The notes under the pieces were generated by a model that was not told where the DNA came from, did not search any database, and was given only the letters and a program-made list of their open reading frames with translations. 42,551 bases of DNA from Tritonibacter litoralis (lineage in GTDB: Bacteria; Pseudomonadota; Alphaproteobacteria; Rhodobacterales; Rhodobacteraceae). A program made the position numbers and the translations under genes. Every line of letters begins with the position of its first letter. Within the stretch, counting starts at the first letter, position 1. The stretch is taken from the NCBI RefSeq assembly GCF_009496005.1, contig NZ_WIBF01000019.1:1-42551 (forward strand). Reading direction: 5' to 3'. This document shows positions 16,321 through 25,391 of this stretch, one piece after another.

Positions 16321-16914
16321 TTATGACCGCTTTCGGGACTGCAAAATGACCTTGCCGCTCCCGGTGTCTATATCCGCTTGGTAATCAACAGGAATATCCG
16401 CTGGATCTGCGATTAAGTCTGCCAATACGTTGAGCGCAATTCGCTGCGTTTCGTCTCCATCTACCGTCCGGATCTTCACTTCAATGCTTTCATCTACCAG
16501 CCGGGGCTCATGGTCACGCAAAGATTGCTTTATGGATTGGCCCACATCAGGCGCAAAAAGATCTTTGCGGCTTAAATCGGACAGATCGCGAAACCCATAA
16601 TTTGCCACCGAACGCGCAACGTTTGGAAACCCTTTGAGGTCCACCACGGCATCAAGGCGCACCGTGTTCATCAAAACCTCAAGATGCTTTTTAACATGGC
16701 TGCGAAGCTCTTCCTCACTTACACCAATGCGCCGGGCAGTAGACCGCGCATGCTGGCCGGGATCGCCACTTCTCTTTCGGCCATCTGTTGCCTTTGCATC
16801 GTTCTCCTCGAACGAATGACGAAAGACATCAAAAAGCGCGACCCGCGAGCGCTCGTGAACGCGCCGAGTCCGTCGTGGTCGGTCGTACTCTGTCTCCGGA
16901 ACGAGGCTTGCCAT
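16321..16914 (-). CDS. tssE: TssE gp25-like baseplate protein
   Basis: 197 residues from the ATG at 16914; a TTG at 16935 would add seven. No clear Shine-Dalgarno for either. The second half is a gp25-like lysozyme-fold domain without catalytic function: LMNTVRLDAVVDLKGFPNVARSVANYGFRDLS, then SIKQSLRDHEPRL and an IALNVLADLI strand. TssE initiates sheath assembly on the baseplate. The N-terminal 60 residues are basic and probably disordered. It lies between the hcp 3' hairpin and tssF. Confidence 0.88.
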   Translation of the reverse strand: MASLVPETEYDRPRRTRRVHERSRVALFDVFRHSFEENDAKATDGRKRSGDPGQHARSTARRIGVSEEELRSHVKKHLEVLMNTVRLDAVVDLKGFPNVARSVANYGFRDLSDLSRKDLFAPDVGQSIKQSLRDHEPRLVDESIEVKIRTVDGDETQRIALNVLADLIADPADIPVDYQADIDTGSGKVILQSRKRS

Positions 16915-16941
16915 GGGTGCTAAAAAATAATCCAATCACAA

Positions 16942-16965
16942 ATGGGCGGCTGTTACACCGCCCAT
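16942..16965 (-). terminator. Hairpin between hcp and tssE, possible attenuator or mRNA 3' stabiliser
   Basis: ATGGGCGG, an 8-nt loop, then CCGCCCAT form a perfect 8-bp GC-rich stem 12 bp past the hcp stop on the minus strand. It is followed by TTTGTG and, farther on, a T-run in the tssE leader. Such a site could raise the hcp to tssE dosage ratio by partial termination or 3'-end protection. Confidence 0.45.
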
Positions 16966-16976
16966 AAGATCCTGAC

Positions 16977-17462
16977 TTAAACAGGAACGTTCTTCGCGAT
17001 GTCGAAGCCGGCTTTGCCTTCCGGACCTTTGGAACCATCTTTTTTCTGAGATGCATAAGTCACTTCGTACTTTGCAAAGTTCAGCGTGACGGTTTCCATC
17101 ACCCGATCCATGCCATCACCGGAACCACCGGTGGAGTAGGAAGAGACCATGATTTCCCACATCTTGATCTTCATATACTCCAGAGGAGTCGCACCCGCTT
17201 TACGAACGATCAGCTCGCCTTCAGCGATATGAGTACCTGTCGCACAATGCTTCAGCAGGTCGTGCGTCGCCATATCTACATATTTGGTACACGTCAGATC
17301 CTGAACGTTGACTTTGCCAGAGCCACCACCGGGCCCAAGGTGAGTGGTTCCGGACTGGGTCATACCCCATGACCACTGAGAGAGATCAATTGCTCCCGTG
17401 TGCTTGTCATCAACAGACTCGCCTTTAATTTTGTCTAATTTGAGGAAAATATCGACAGCCAT
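16977..17462 (-). CDS. hcp: Hcp / TssD inner-tube protein
   Basis: 161 residues, the normal Hcp length. It opens MAVDIFLKLDKIKGES and shows the family's SWSWG-like QWSWGM, the KHCATGTHIAEGELIVRKAG core, and YMKIKMWEIMVSSY near the end. Hcp hexamers stack as the expelled tube and can carry small effectors. A strong AAGGAG lies 8 bp upstream of the ATG, in keeping with high expression. It follows tssC and is followed by a hairpin. Confidence 0.97.
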   Translation of the reverse strand: MAVDIFLKLDKIKGESVDDKHTGAIDLSQWSWGMTQSGTTHLGPGGGSGKVNVQDLTCTKYVDMATHDLLKHCATGTHIAEGELIVRKAGATPLEYMKIKMWEIMVSSYSTGGSGDGMDRVMETVTLNFAKYEVTYASQKKDGSKGPEGKAGFDIAKNVPV

Positions 17463-17503
17463 TTACCTGTCTCCTTAGTTACGAAAATGACGGTGCCAAC
17501 CAA

Positions 17504-18994
17504 TTATTTTGGAGGCGGAATTTTGGATACCAAGCTCATCCCGATATCCATACCTTCCATCTGGAAGTGGGGTTTAAGGAAGAATTTACCCATGTAATAT
17601 CCGGGGTTTAACTCATCCTCGACGACCTCAACCTTAGCGTCAGCCAATGGCTTACTTGCCTTTTCACGCTCATCGGCGTTTTCCGGGTTCAAGGTCACAT
17701 ATTGATCAATCCATGTTTGCAGGTTCTGCCGGATCTGATCCTTGTCAGCACTGGATCCGATCTGGTCTCTGATCATGGACTTCAGGTAGTGACTGAACCT
17801 GGAGACCGCGAACATATACGGCAGGCGCGAAGACATATTGTCAGAAGCCGTCGCCAATGGATCGGTGTATTTCTTGGGCTTATAAAGCGATTGCCCACCA
17901 AGGAAGACTGCTTTGTCGGTGTTTTGCCGATGGATCAGGCCCAACAACCCGACTTTGGACAGTTCCCCTTCACGACGATCATCGATCGACACTTCGGTTG
18001 GGCACTTAAGGTCGTTTTCACCCGATCCGGTGTCAAACAAATGCGTTGGCAGCTGAGAAACCTCACCGCCGGACTGAACACCGCGAATACGCACCGTCCA
18101 GCCGTGCTCCTTGAAGGCGCGGTTGATATTTACCGCCATCGCGTGCGCGGCATTCATCCAAGAATATTTTTCACCATTGTGACCATCGGTCTCTTCGGTG
18201 AAGTTGAATTCCTCGACCGTCATGGTGCTGTCTGGGCCATAGGGTTCTCGCGCAAGAACGCGTGGCAACGTCAACCCAAGAAAGCGTGCATTTTCGCTGT
18301 CGCGCAGAGAGTTCCAACCGGCATAGTCTGAGGCGGTGAACAGATCTTCCACATCTGGCGGGTTAGAGATGTCATTCCAGGATTCCAGACCCAGCAACCG
18401 GGGGCCCACAGCCGAAATGAAAGGAGCAAGCGATGCCTCTGCGATCTTAGAAACCGAGTTCAGCAAAGCCACATCGGCCGAAGAGTGATCAAAGTAGTAA
18501 TCACCAACAAGCGCACCCATTGGAGCGCCGCCCAATGCACCAATTTTGCGCTCATAGACTTGGCGATACAGCGGTGAGCGGTCCCATTTTGCTCCGGGAT
18601 ACCGTTTCATCATGCTGCTCAATTCTGACTTGGAAGCGTTCATAACTTCCACTTGCAGGCTGGCGCCGGTCTCTGAATTGTTCAACGTATAAGCGAGCCC
18701 GCGCCAGGAAGACTCCAGCGCCTGAAACTCTTCATTGTGCAGGATCTCATTCACTTGATTGCTCAGCTGCCGATCCAGCCCTGCGATCATGGATTGAATG
18801 GTGTCGATCACGTCGTCATCGATCAACGCCTGATCTTTGACAGCCTCCTGCACCACAGTTGCCAAGGCATTGTCGATGGCTTTTTCGGCCACTTCAGTGG
18901 TTGGGTTGATCGTGGCTTTCAAAATTGCGGAAAAGTCTTCCAGATCAGATTGACCGGCACTAACGGCTTCTTGGACCTGAGCTTCTTCAGTCAT
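17504..18994 (-). CDS. tssC: TssC large sheath subunit (VipB)
   Basis: 496 residues, typical for TssC. Landmarks are AGLDRQLSNQVNEILHNEEFQALESSWRGL-type opening text at about residues 70-100, GDYYFDH at about 165, LGLTLPRVLAREPYG, WMNAAHAMAVNI, and the C-terminal PGYYMGKFFLKPHFQMEGM. TssC pairs with TssB to form the contractile sheath. An AGGGAG precedes the ATG. It lies 42 bp downstream of tssB and just upstream of hcp. Confidence 0.97.
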   Translation of the reverse strand: MTEEAQVQEAVSAGQSDLEDFSAILKATINPTTEVAEKAIDNALATVVQEAVKDQALIDDDVIDTIQSMIAGLDRQLSNQVNEILHNEEFQALESSWRGLAYTLNNSETGASLQVEVMNASKSELSSMMKRYPGAKWDRSPLYRQVYERKIGALGGAPMGALVGDYYFDHSSADVALLNSVSKIAEASLAPFISAVGPRLLGLESWNDISNPPDVEDLFTASDYAGWNSLRDSENARFLGLTLPRVLAREPYGPDSTMTVEEFNFTEETDGHNGEKYSWMNAAHAMAVNINRAFKEHGWTVRIRGVQSGGEVSQLPTHLFDTGSGENDLKCPTEVSIDDRREGELSKVGLLGLIHRQNTDKAVFLGGQSLYKPKKYTDPLATASDNMSSRLPYMFAVSRFSHYLKSMIRDQIGSSADKDQIRQNLQTWIDQYVTLNPENADEREKASKPLADAKVEVVEDELNPGYYMGKFFLKPHFQMEGMDIGMSLVSKIPPPK

Positions 18995-19036
18995 CGGGCA
19001 CGCTCCCTAAAATGTGTCTATAGCCAGAAAGAGACT

Positions 19037-19576
19037 TCAGCTTTCGCCGCTGTTCTCTTCAGCGGCGGCTGCAGCTTCGGCACGCGCCTGTTCAGCCATG
19101 GCCTTCAGCCGTTCCGGATCATTCAGCAGATCTTTGATCTGTTCCTGCGCCTTTGGCTTGGAGGTCATGTACAAAAGCAGATCTGCCAATTGCGTGCGCG
19201 CCTCCAGCAGCTCATTTAAGGCAGGAACCTGTGTGGCAATTTTTGCAGGTTCAAAATCTTCCATCGAATTAAATCGAAGATTGAGACCCATTTTACCTTC
19301 GCCGCCGTCTAATTTGTTGTCCACCATGACTGCAAGGCCCGGCTGGATTTTCTTTTCCATGTAACTGTCCAAAGTCGAATTTGTGACTTTTTCAAATTCT
19401 CGTTGCTCGACTGGAGATTTTTCTTTGCCGGGCGCATTTCCCGAAAGGTCGCTCATCATTCCCATGACAAAGGGTAATTCAACCTCTTTTTGAGCGTCGA
19501 TCGGATCCGTATAGGAGATGTGAACGCGCGGAGGTCTATTTCTACGAATATGACTAGAACCAGTATCAGACGCCAT
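19037..19576 (-). CDS. tssB: TssB small sheath subunit (VipA)
   Basis: 179 residues from the ATG at 19576, chosen because AAGGAG sits 7 bp upstream and the product then opens ASDTGSSHIRRNRPPRVHISY; the frame is open 60 bp further. Typical TssB features are VELPFVMGMMSDLSGN and LNLRFNSMEDFEPAKI. The C-terminus is Ala/Glu-rich. It forms the sheath with TssC and carries the strand needed for inter-subunit contact. A 106-bp gap separates it from tssA, so an internal promoter is possible. Confidence 0.95.
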   Translation of the reverse strand: MASDTGSSHIRRNRPPRVHISYTDPIDAQKEVELPFVMGMMSDLSGNAPGKEKSPVEQREFEKVTNSTLDSYMEKKIQPGLAVMVDNKLDGGEGKMGLNLRFNSMEDFEPAKIATQVPALNELLEARTQLADLLLYMTSKPKAQEQIKDLLNDPERLKAMAEQARAEAAAAAEENSGES

Positions 19577-19682
19577 ATCAGCGCTCCTTCCCATAATGCA
19601 TAAACAGATAATTTCAACGGCATCTGACTTAGTCACACCATTTGAGTCAAGGTGCGACTTGCCATTTTAACAACCTAAAAGG

Positions 19683-21080
19683 TTAATAATCGCTTGGAAT
19701 AAATTCTCTCATCAAAAACTCAAAATCTTTACCTATGTAACCCTTGGCGCGCGCCAAGAGAAGGGGAATTGGAGATGATTTTTCCACCGAACGAAAGAAA
19801 TTTTCAACGGCTGCAATCTGAGATTTAGCATCCTCAGGGTTGTTTACTTTGAAGTTTCCAAATGTAGCTGGAGAAAGGTCCGGCGTTTCAATTCCGCCAC
19901 CACCAGAAGCCGTGTCCGAGTGGCCAGAATCGGCCACCTCTTCCGCACCAATGTCCGCGTGATCTGCAAGCGACCGCAGCTGGCCGCGTGCCAGCTTAAA
20001 GTCAAAAGCAGAGGTAAATTCAACCACAGCCCGGTCCACGGCATTGGGCATCAGTTCCTCAAAAGCGTCAATAAGACTTTTGCCGATCAGCAACCGTGCC
20101 TGTGTTACCAGCAACAGGGCTGCCGACGAGGGCTCGCGCAGGGTGAAATAGTTTTCAACAGCTTTCAGCCTTTCGCGCGCCTCATCGTGAGATTGGACTT
20201 CAGTCACAGGAGCAACCCAGACGGAGCCGCCCTCTATGTGCCCCGCGTGGGACGCCTGGGCAGCCGCATAAGGCGGCACTTCCAGCTCGCAGCCACTTAC
20301 TTCGTCCGAATCGCCATCCAGCTGGTCAAGATCAGGCCGTGCCTCTGCCAACAGGGCCAAAATCTCTGTCAGCTCGTCTTTCAGGCTGCGCAATTGCGGC
20401 TTATGCGGCGTATCACTGCTCAGACATGCCATCTCGATCTGCTCCAAGGCAGCAAAAAAGCGTTTGATCAAGCCCCGCACTACATCGAACTCGTCGCCCG
20501 CCTCCGCTAACATCTTGAGCAAAGGATCCAGCATGAGGTCATGTTCGCCGTCATGCGGCGTATAGCGCCCTTTCGTGACCAAGATCTTGCGTAGGCTAGT
20601 TCCACTGCCCGCCAAGTTCAGATAGCGCAGGGGCAATATCATCGCCCCAACCTGAGTTAAATCGTTCAACGCGTCCAAACGATCTCGTGGCCCGTCCACA
20701 AGCTTGGGATGTGCCGCATCGGGCAAAGCCTCCAGTAAGGCAGCCGTGGCTTCCACACTCTCCACCGTGGTCTCTAAATCCCCCGCGAGCATGGCCCATT
20801 GCGCCCGCAACACCAGCAGGCGCAAATCACGGCTGCGCTTTAACAGCCCATCAATTGCGGCCAGTTCCTCGCCTAATGCTACGGATTTGGGGTCAAAGAT
20901 GACATCTGGCTGTTTGTTGCCGCCAATCTCCATACCGGGTCGGAAATAATCCCCCGGTTCTGGTAATCGTCCCACCGCCCCAAAATAGTAGTCTCCATAT
21001 GCGGCGTCATCAGTCTCAAACAAGTCATCCCCCGCCGGAGAAGCCTCGTTAAGCGGTTGAGAAATCCATTCTAAGCTCAT
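19683..21080 (-). CDS. tssA: TssA (ImpA N-domain protein)
   Basis: 465 residues from the ATG at 21080, 4 bp after the tagH stop; the frame is open 144 bp into tagH, but only from 21080 does the product open MSLEWISQPLNEASPAGDDLF, the ImpA_N signature. A long helical middle follows, and the C-terminal part ends with AAVENFFRSVEKSSPIPLLLARAKGYI-type text at residues 415-445, the conserved tail of one TssA class. TssA primes baseplate and sheath assembly. It lies between the FHA gene and tssB. Confidence 0.88.
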   Translation of the reverse strand: MSLEWISQPLNEASPAGDDLFETDDAAYGDYYFGAVGRLPEPGDYFRPGMEIGGNKQPDVIFDPKSVALGEELAAIDGLLKRSRDLRLLVLRAQWAMLAGDLETTVESVEATAALLEALPDAAHPKLVDGPRDRLDALNDLTQVGAMILPLRYLNLAGSGTSLRKILVTKGRYTPHDGEHDLMLDPLLKMLAEAGDEFDVVRGLIKRFFAALEQIEMACLSSDTPHKPQLRSLKDELTEILALLAEARPDLDQLDGDSDEVSGCELEVPPYAAAQASHAGHIEGGSVWVAPVTEVQSHDEARERLKAVENYFTLREPSSAALLLVTQARLLIGKSLIDAFEELMPNAVDRAVVEFTSAFDFKLARGQLRSLADHADIGAEEVADSGHSDTASGGGGIETPDLSPATFGNFKVNNPEDAKSQIAAVENFFRSVEKSSPIPLLLARAKGYIGKDFEFLMREFIPSDY

Positions 21081-21084
21081 TTGA

Positions 21085-22578
21085 TTACTTACCCTGTCCT
21101 TCACGGATCGCATCGGAATAGTGGCGCGAGAAAGCTTTGATAAATGCATCAAGCATGCCGTTCTCGCCCTGCGAAGCCCCGGCTTCCCAGCGTTTTGTAA
21201 ACTCCGCCCAGAACTTGCGGCCATTGCCGCCCACCAGACGTCCGCCCACCGCTTCCTCTATTTCTTCCGGCGACAACCCTTCCAGCATTTCAGCCAAAGC
21301 TGGCTGCAGTGCCGCAACCACTGCATCCTGATGCGCCCGGATATCGCTCAACGCGTCGCGGAATGCATCCGATCCGGTCATATACCCGTCGCGTGGTGCC
21401 ACAAACATGGCTTCAAAAGCGCGCTCTGGATCGGTGAGGAATTTCATTGGGTTGTTGCCATTGGCTACCCGCATGGTTCGGTCTTCGCCACTGATGAATA
21501 ATTTGACTGCAGACCGGCTTTGCAGCAATGCGATCATATCAGAGGCACCGTCGCGAACGCAGCGCCCCAACATACGCCCAAGCTCATCCAGGGGCAGTTG
21601 AAGCTGTTGCACATCGCTTAAGCCGGCCCCTTGCAGAAAACCCTGCAACAGCAAATCTGCCTCAGACGGCGCAGCGGTTTGGCCTGGTGTCGCGGGTGCA
21701 GCCCGTGCAGGAGCGGCCATCTCTGGCAGACTTGCAGGTGTGAAAATCTCGCCGACAGGGTGGTGTTGCTCCAGCGTCTGTGACGGCATTTGTGTTGCAG
21801 CAGGTGCGGGCATTTGCGGGACGGGCGCCGGAGGTGACACAAATGAAGCGGACGGCGGTAGTTCAACCCCGGCGTCTCCCCATTGACCTGGCTGCGGCTG
21901 CTGCACCGCCAGCGATGGATCCGCAAGGGGTGCTGTGAACTGAGGGGGAACAGACAGCTCACGTGGCGCCGGGCTGCCCGCAAAATGCTCCAGATTTGCA
22001 GTTTGTGGAGTTTCGGCCCCTTGCACCAACGCCGAGTCTTGTTTCTGCAGGCCAGCAAAATCCCCCCAAACGTCGTCAAATGGTTCCTGGGCGGGCTCCG
22101 GCGCGGTGCCTGCGTCAGGCTGATGCGGAACCGGTGGCGATTCGGGTGGATGCATTGGCGGTTGTATCGGCGGCGGCATCGCTGGGTTATTGTGGCCACC
22201 GCTACCTGCATATGTGGCCGCTACAGCCTGGTGCGCCATCTCAGTTGCGGGCTGCAATGCGGCGCTGATTTCCACAAGTATTACATAATGCCCGACGCTC
22301 AGCCGGTCACCATTTTGCAACACACGCGGCTCGGACATCCGATACCGTTCCCCATGCAGAAATGTGCCGTTGCTGGACACATCATGCAAAACGTAAGCCC
22401 CTTGCTCATAGGTGATATCAATGTGATGGCCCGAAATATGACGAGTGGGATCTGGTAAGACCCAATCCATCCCCACCTTCCGGCCGATCTGCGCCCCCTT
22501 GCCAGCGAGCTGCAAGGAAATTGGACCGCCATTGTCCAGCGTGGCAAGATTTTCGATCCGCAGGGTTAACATTGTCAT
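21085..22578 (-). CDS. tagH: FHA-domain T6SS protein (TagH/Fha)
   Basis: 497 residues. Residues 1-105 are an FHA domain with GRK in QIGRKVGMDW, HISGHH as the phosphothreonine-binding loop, and SSNGTFLHG. Residues 120-300 are a Pro/Gln/Ala-rich linker. Residues 300-497 are the conserved TagH C-terminal region (LLQGFLQGAGL, FLTDPERAFEAMF, ALAEMLEGLSPEEIEEAVGG). FHA domains bind phosphothreonine peptides. In known T6SSs this protein reads the PpkA/PppA switch, and in Agrobacterium it binds phosphorylated TssL. The likely partners here are TssL and PpkA. Confidence 0.92.
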   Translation of the reverse strand: MTMLTLRIENLATLDNGGPISLQLAGKGAQIGRKVGMDWVLPDPTRHISGHHIDITYEQGAYVLHDVSSNGTFLHGERYRMSEPRVLQNGDRLSVGHYVILVEISAALQPATEMAHQAVAATYAGSGGHNNPAMPPPIQPPMHPPESPPVPHQPDAGTAPEPAQEPFDDVWGDFAGLQKQDSALVQGAETPQTANLEHFAGSPAPRELSVPPQFTAPLADPSLAVQQPQPGQWGDAGVELPPSASFVSPPAPVPQMPAPAATQMPSQTLEQHHPVGEIFTPASLPEMAAPARAAPATPGQTAAPSEADLLLQGFLQGAGLSDVQQLQLPLDELGRMLGRCVRDGASDMIALLQSRSAVKLFISGEDRTMRVANGNNPMKFLTDPERAFEAMFVAPRDGYMTGSDAFRDALSDIRAHQDAVVAALQPALAEMLEGLSPEEIEEAVGGRLVGGNGRKFWAEFTKRWEAGASQGENGMLDAFIKAFSRHYSDAIREGQGK

Positions 22579-22598
22579 CGCACTCAGGACTGTCTATT

Positions 22599-23189
22599 TT
22601 AAATCATTCGAAAGAGCGGCGAGGAAGCATCCAGAATCCGCGCCATATGCACCGATCTTTGCTCGGCGCCGCCGCGAGCCAATGTGGTAAGAAGAGCTGC
22701 GTTGACAGCACAAGGGCTGCGCCACAAGGGAGGGCGGCAGGGATCATTGGGTGCCATCATGCCGCCAGACCAACCAACTGCCAGTCCCAGGTAGACAAAT
22801 GGTGTGCGTTGATGGGCAAACAGTGCCAGTTGCAAGGTGCGCCAGCGCGTTTGATTGCCCGGAGCGTCCAGCCATTGGGTGATTGCTGTCAGCAGATGCA
22901 CCTCTTCTGCGGCCGGATCAGGCAAAATACTGCGGGCTGCCTGCAAGGCCCAGTGAATGGAAAATTTCGCTTCTGCAGCAAAGGCTGTAAAAGTAATCGC
23001 ATCCTCTGGAGTGGTAGATCCCCTTAACCTCTCAAAATAAGAAAAACTATCTTCCTCTACCATTGGCCGGTGTTTCGTAAAGGCGGCAACTTCGGGCAGA
23101 GCATTATATAAAGCAGACGGGCTGTCATGGCGCAAAGTACGCAACGGCGGCACCGTTAAATCATTGCCTTGTTCGCCAAGAAAATCCAT
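22599..23189 (-). CDS. T6SS-associated protein, DUF6931-like
   Basis: 196 residues, cytoplasmic-looking, no membrane segment. The C-terminal half reads W-x5-ARSILPDPAAEEVHL, AITQWLDAPGNQTRWRTLQLA, then FVYLGLAVGWSGGMMAPND and a LWRSPCAVNAALLTTLARGG helix. This resembles a family I know as DUF6931, found beside FHA genes in T6SS loci, but I cannot verify the number. It is the first gene of the core operon, 20 bp upstream of tagH. Its function is unknown. Confidence 0.55.
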   Translation of the reverse strand: MDFLGEQGNDLTVPPLRTLRHDSPSALYNALPEVAAFTKHRPMVEEDSFSYFERLRGSTTPEDAITFTAFAAEAKFSIHWALQAARSILPDPAAEEVHLLTAITQWLDAPGNQTRWRTLQLALFAHQRTPFVYLGLAVGWSGGMMAPNDPCRPPLWRSPCAVNAALLTTLARGGAEQRSVHMARILDASSPLFRMI

Positions 23190-23493
23190 TTAATGTGTCC
23201 CGCTTCTTCTACAGCCAATTAATAGATGCTTTTGCATGTGTGGCAAATCTCCACTGAGTATTACAACCTTTTAGTAAAATAGAAAATCAATCCAAAACAA
23301 CAAATTTAACTCTCAAAATTCCCTTAAGCTTCGAGCCTTACCATAAGTCAAGGCGTCGGCGCCTTTTGCGAACATCTATTTTATAAACATGGATGATGTC
23401 AGAAATTTCGCAATACTTATACAGTCAATAATAAACCACCCGATTTTAGTCATCTGCGCCGAAAAATTTCTTCAGGGTATTTGAATTTCCAAA
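23190..23493. promoter_or_regulatory. AT-rich region, probable promoter of the tagH-tssA-tssB operon
   Basis: 304 bp with no gene and marked AT-richness, between the TonB-like stop and the first gene of the core operon. It contains a small hairpin (AAGGCG, 4-nt loop, CGCCTT at 23350-23365) that may end the TonB-like transcript, and an ATGCTTTTGCAT inverted repeat around 23227. No convincing sigma-54 site was found. Confidence 0.4.
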
Positions 23494-24981
23494 TCACTGA
23501 AGCACCTGAAACGCAGCCATTCCAAATACTGAATCTTCCAGTAGATTGGTCGACAGGCTGGAAAACACGTCTTGCGCTAACTGACCGACTTCATTTTCAA
23601 GATTGAAACTAGCTTCGCCGTGCCCCAATGCAAACAGCAACTGCTTGGTATCCCGATTTGTGCCCACGCGTACAACGGGCGCATCCACCTCCACCACATC
23701 TCCTTCGATTGTGGCAAAACGCGAAAGATCCTGAACCACGCCGTTGTCATCGATCAGTAAGAGCGTAAGGTTCAGCCCTCCTGCCCCTACCACGCGCGCG
23801 CGAAGACTGTCACCGCTGTTCAGAGTGCTCTGCTCAAGCACCAGCCCCAATCGGCTGGCCGGATACGCCGCACTAAGACGCAACGCATCCAGTGCCGCGC
23901 ATTGGCGCAGATCAATACTGTCGAAATGACGTGCAACAGTTGCATCAACACGGTCTACGATTCTATCTGCCGCCGCATTTAGCAGCAGGTCGTCTGCCCC
24001 GATCATGGACAACCCAAGGCCCCCATTGCTCCCGCGTCGCGGCAGCAACAAACCGCACTGAGGTTGCGGAGCCGCCCTGATCTGATGAATCAGCTGGCCA
24101 ATACCCCGCATTTGAGCGTTTGGCGCCGTTATTATCTGCGCCTTTCTGGGCGTATCAAGTGGCCCCGTCTCCACTACCTCAGGTAAAAGCGTGGCCAATT
24201 GCTGAGAACCTGTACCTGCATCGTCCACGGCCCCAATGGTATCTTCGGGGAGATCTGGGCCGACGCTTTCTGGCTCCTGAATATTCCCTGCGGTATCTAA
24301 TGACACCACATCTTGCGGCGGGAGGGTGTCGCCGAAGCCGACGCCTTGCCCTTCGATTTCCAGCAGATCTTTTGTAGCAATATCAAATGTGTTGTCTTCA
24401 ACTTCAAAGCCGCTCTCAGCTACCACCTCAGCCGCGGGTGGCTCCTGTAGAGGCTGTTCCTCTACCGGCTCATCCGCCGCAATCACATCTGCCTCAATGC
24501 TCTCTTCCACAGGGAGTACAGCTACTTGTTCTGCTCCCTCAAAAACTTCTGGCGTCTCAACCGCTTCAAGCTCTTGTAGCACGGGTTGCTCTTCAACCGG
24601 CTCCACCTCGGCGATCTCAGCGGGCAAATCAGGTAGAAGCTCTTCTGGCTCAATGTCCTCTGCAACCTGTTCGCTAATCACCTCAGGTTCAAGCGCTTCC
24701 GCAAGCTCGTCCGCCGCAGGCAGCAGCTCATTCTCGGGATCCTCCGGCGTCAGTAGTGTCGGGGTTTCTTCCTCCGGCTCCAAAACCTGCACCGGATTTA
24801 ATACATCAATGCTGACCAGCGCAAAATCTTCCTCCGGCTCGTTCATTGGTCGGAGCGACGGCAAAAACGAAACTGATCCCGCAAACAATGCTGCGGCAAC
24901 CCCCCCATGCACCGAAAACGACAACCCAGTGGACAATCGCCATTGCCAAGGGCGCGGGGGTGCATAGGGCAGAAAACTCAT
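23494..24981 (-). CDS. TonB-like protein with acidic linker and PpkA-type periplasmic domain
   Basis: 495 residues. The single N-terminal transmembrane segment carries Ser21, His25, Leu32 and Ser36, with the exact 4-7-4 spacing of the SHLS motif of E. coli TonB, which contacts ExbB/ExbD. Residues 45-260 are an acidic Pro/Glu/Val-rich stretch in place of TonB's Pro-Lys linker. The C-terminal 187 residues have no recognisable TonB domain; they match the periplasmic end of the PpkA kinase in this locus (C309 and C361, QC-x-AL, a DDNGVVQDL turn). The gene overlaps the upstream exbD-like gene by 4 bp. It probably receives proton-motive force from ExbB/ExbD and works in the periplasm; its target is unknown. 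Confidence 0.7.
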   Translation of the reverse strand: MSFLPYAPPRPWQWRLSTGLSFSVHGGVAAALFAGSVSFLPSLRPMNEPEEDFALVSIDVLNPVQVLEPEEETPTLLTPEDPENELLPAADELAEALEPEVISEQVAEDIEPEELLPDLPAEIAEVEPVEEQPVLQELEAVETPEVFEGAEQVAVLPVEESIEADVIAADEPVEEQPLQEPPAAEVVAESGFEVEDNTFDIATKDLLEIEGQGVGFGDTLPPQDVVSLDTAGNIQEPESVGPDLPEDTIGAVDDAGTGSQQLATLLPEVVETGPLDTPRKAQIITAPNAQMRGIGQLIHQIRAAPQPQCGLLLPRRGSNGGLGLSMIGADDLLLNAAADRIVDRVDATVARHFDSIDLRQCAALDALRLSAAYPASRLGLVLEQSTLNSGDSLRARVVGAGGLNLTLLLIDDNGVVQDLSRFATIEGDVVEVDAPVVRVGTNRDTKQLLFALGHGEASFNLENEVGQLAQDVFSSLSTNLLEDSVFGMAAFQVLQ

Positions 24982-25391
24982 GATCCTGCCTCACCGGCCT
25001 GATGCAATGTAACCAAACGCAATTCAACCGCCACCAGATTTTCAGCTTCCAGTACCTCAAACACCCGAATAGCGTTGGTGTCGCGATCCGCCAGTACATG
25101 TAGAACTGGCGTATCCAGGGTTGCGGTAGCCAGCGCTCCCACTGGGATCTCAACTCCATCCAAGATCATGCCACCGTCGGACTGTATCTCCAACAATGGG
25201 CTCGGCAGCGTATCCAGTGATAGATTCGTGGTTTCCGGCAGTTCAACCGTCACCTCTCTCGAGGCAAGAATCGAGCCGCTTGAGATAAAGAAGAAGATCA
25301 ACAAAAGCACGATGTTAACCATCGCCAAAGAGGAATCGATTTTGGTTTGCCCGCGCTCTTCTTCAAAAAAACGACTGTTAAAACGGCTCAT
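24978..25391 (-). CDS. ExbD/TolR-family protein 2, Asn in place of the proton-carrying Asp
   Basis: 137 residues with one N-terminal transmembrane helix (about residues 21-41) and a small periplasmic domain (VTVELPETTNL, then VLHVLADRDTNAIRVFEVLEAE), the ExbD/TolR layout. In ExbD the helix bears an essential Asp in the pattern TPFIDVML. Here the aligned stretch is SLAMVNIVLL, with Asn (codon at 25314-25316). It overlaps the first exbD gene and the TonB-like gene by 4 bp each (ATGA), so the three are translationally coupled. It is probably the non-protonatable partner in a mixed ExbD dimer. Confidence 0.78.
   Translation of the reverse strand: MSRFNSRFFEEERGQTKIDSSLAMVNIVLLLIFFFISSGSILASREVTVELPETTNLSLDTLPSPLLEIQSDGGMILDGVEIPVGALATATLDTPVLHVLADRDTNAIRVFEVLEAENLVAVELRLVTLHQAGEAGS

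Noticed and set aside
23190-23493. Possible sigma-54 promoter for the core operon (GC/GG-containing stretch near 23236)
   Set aside because: The GG and GC doublets are not at the required 10-bp spacing.
24326-24967. 213-codon plus-strand Ser/Gly-rich frame
   Set aside because: It is the complement of the Glu/Pro-rich linker of the TonB-like gene, and its composition is explained by GAG/GAA codons read backwards.
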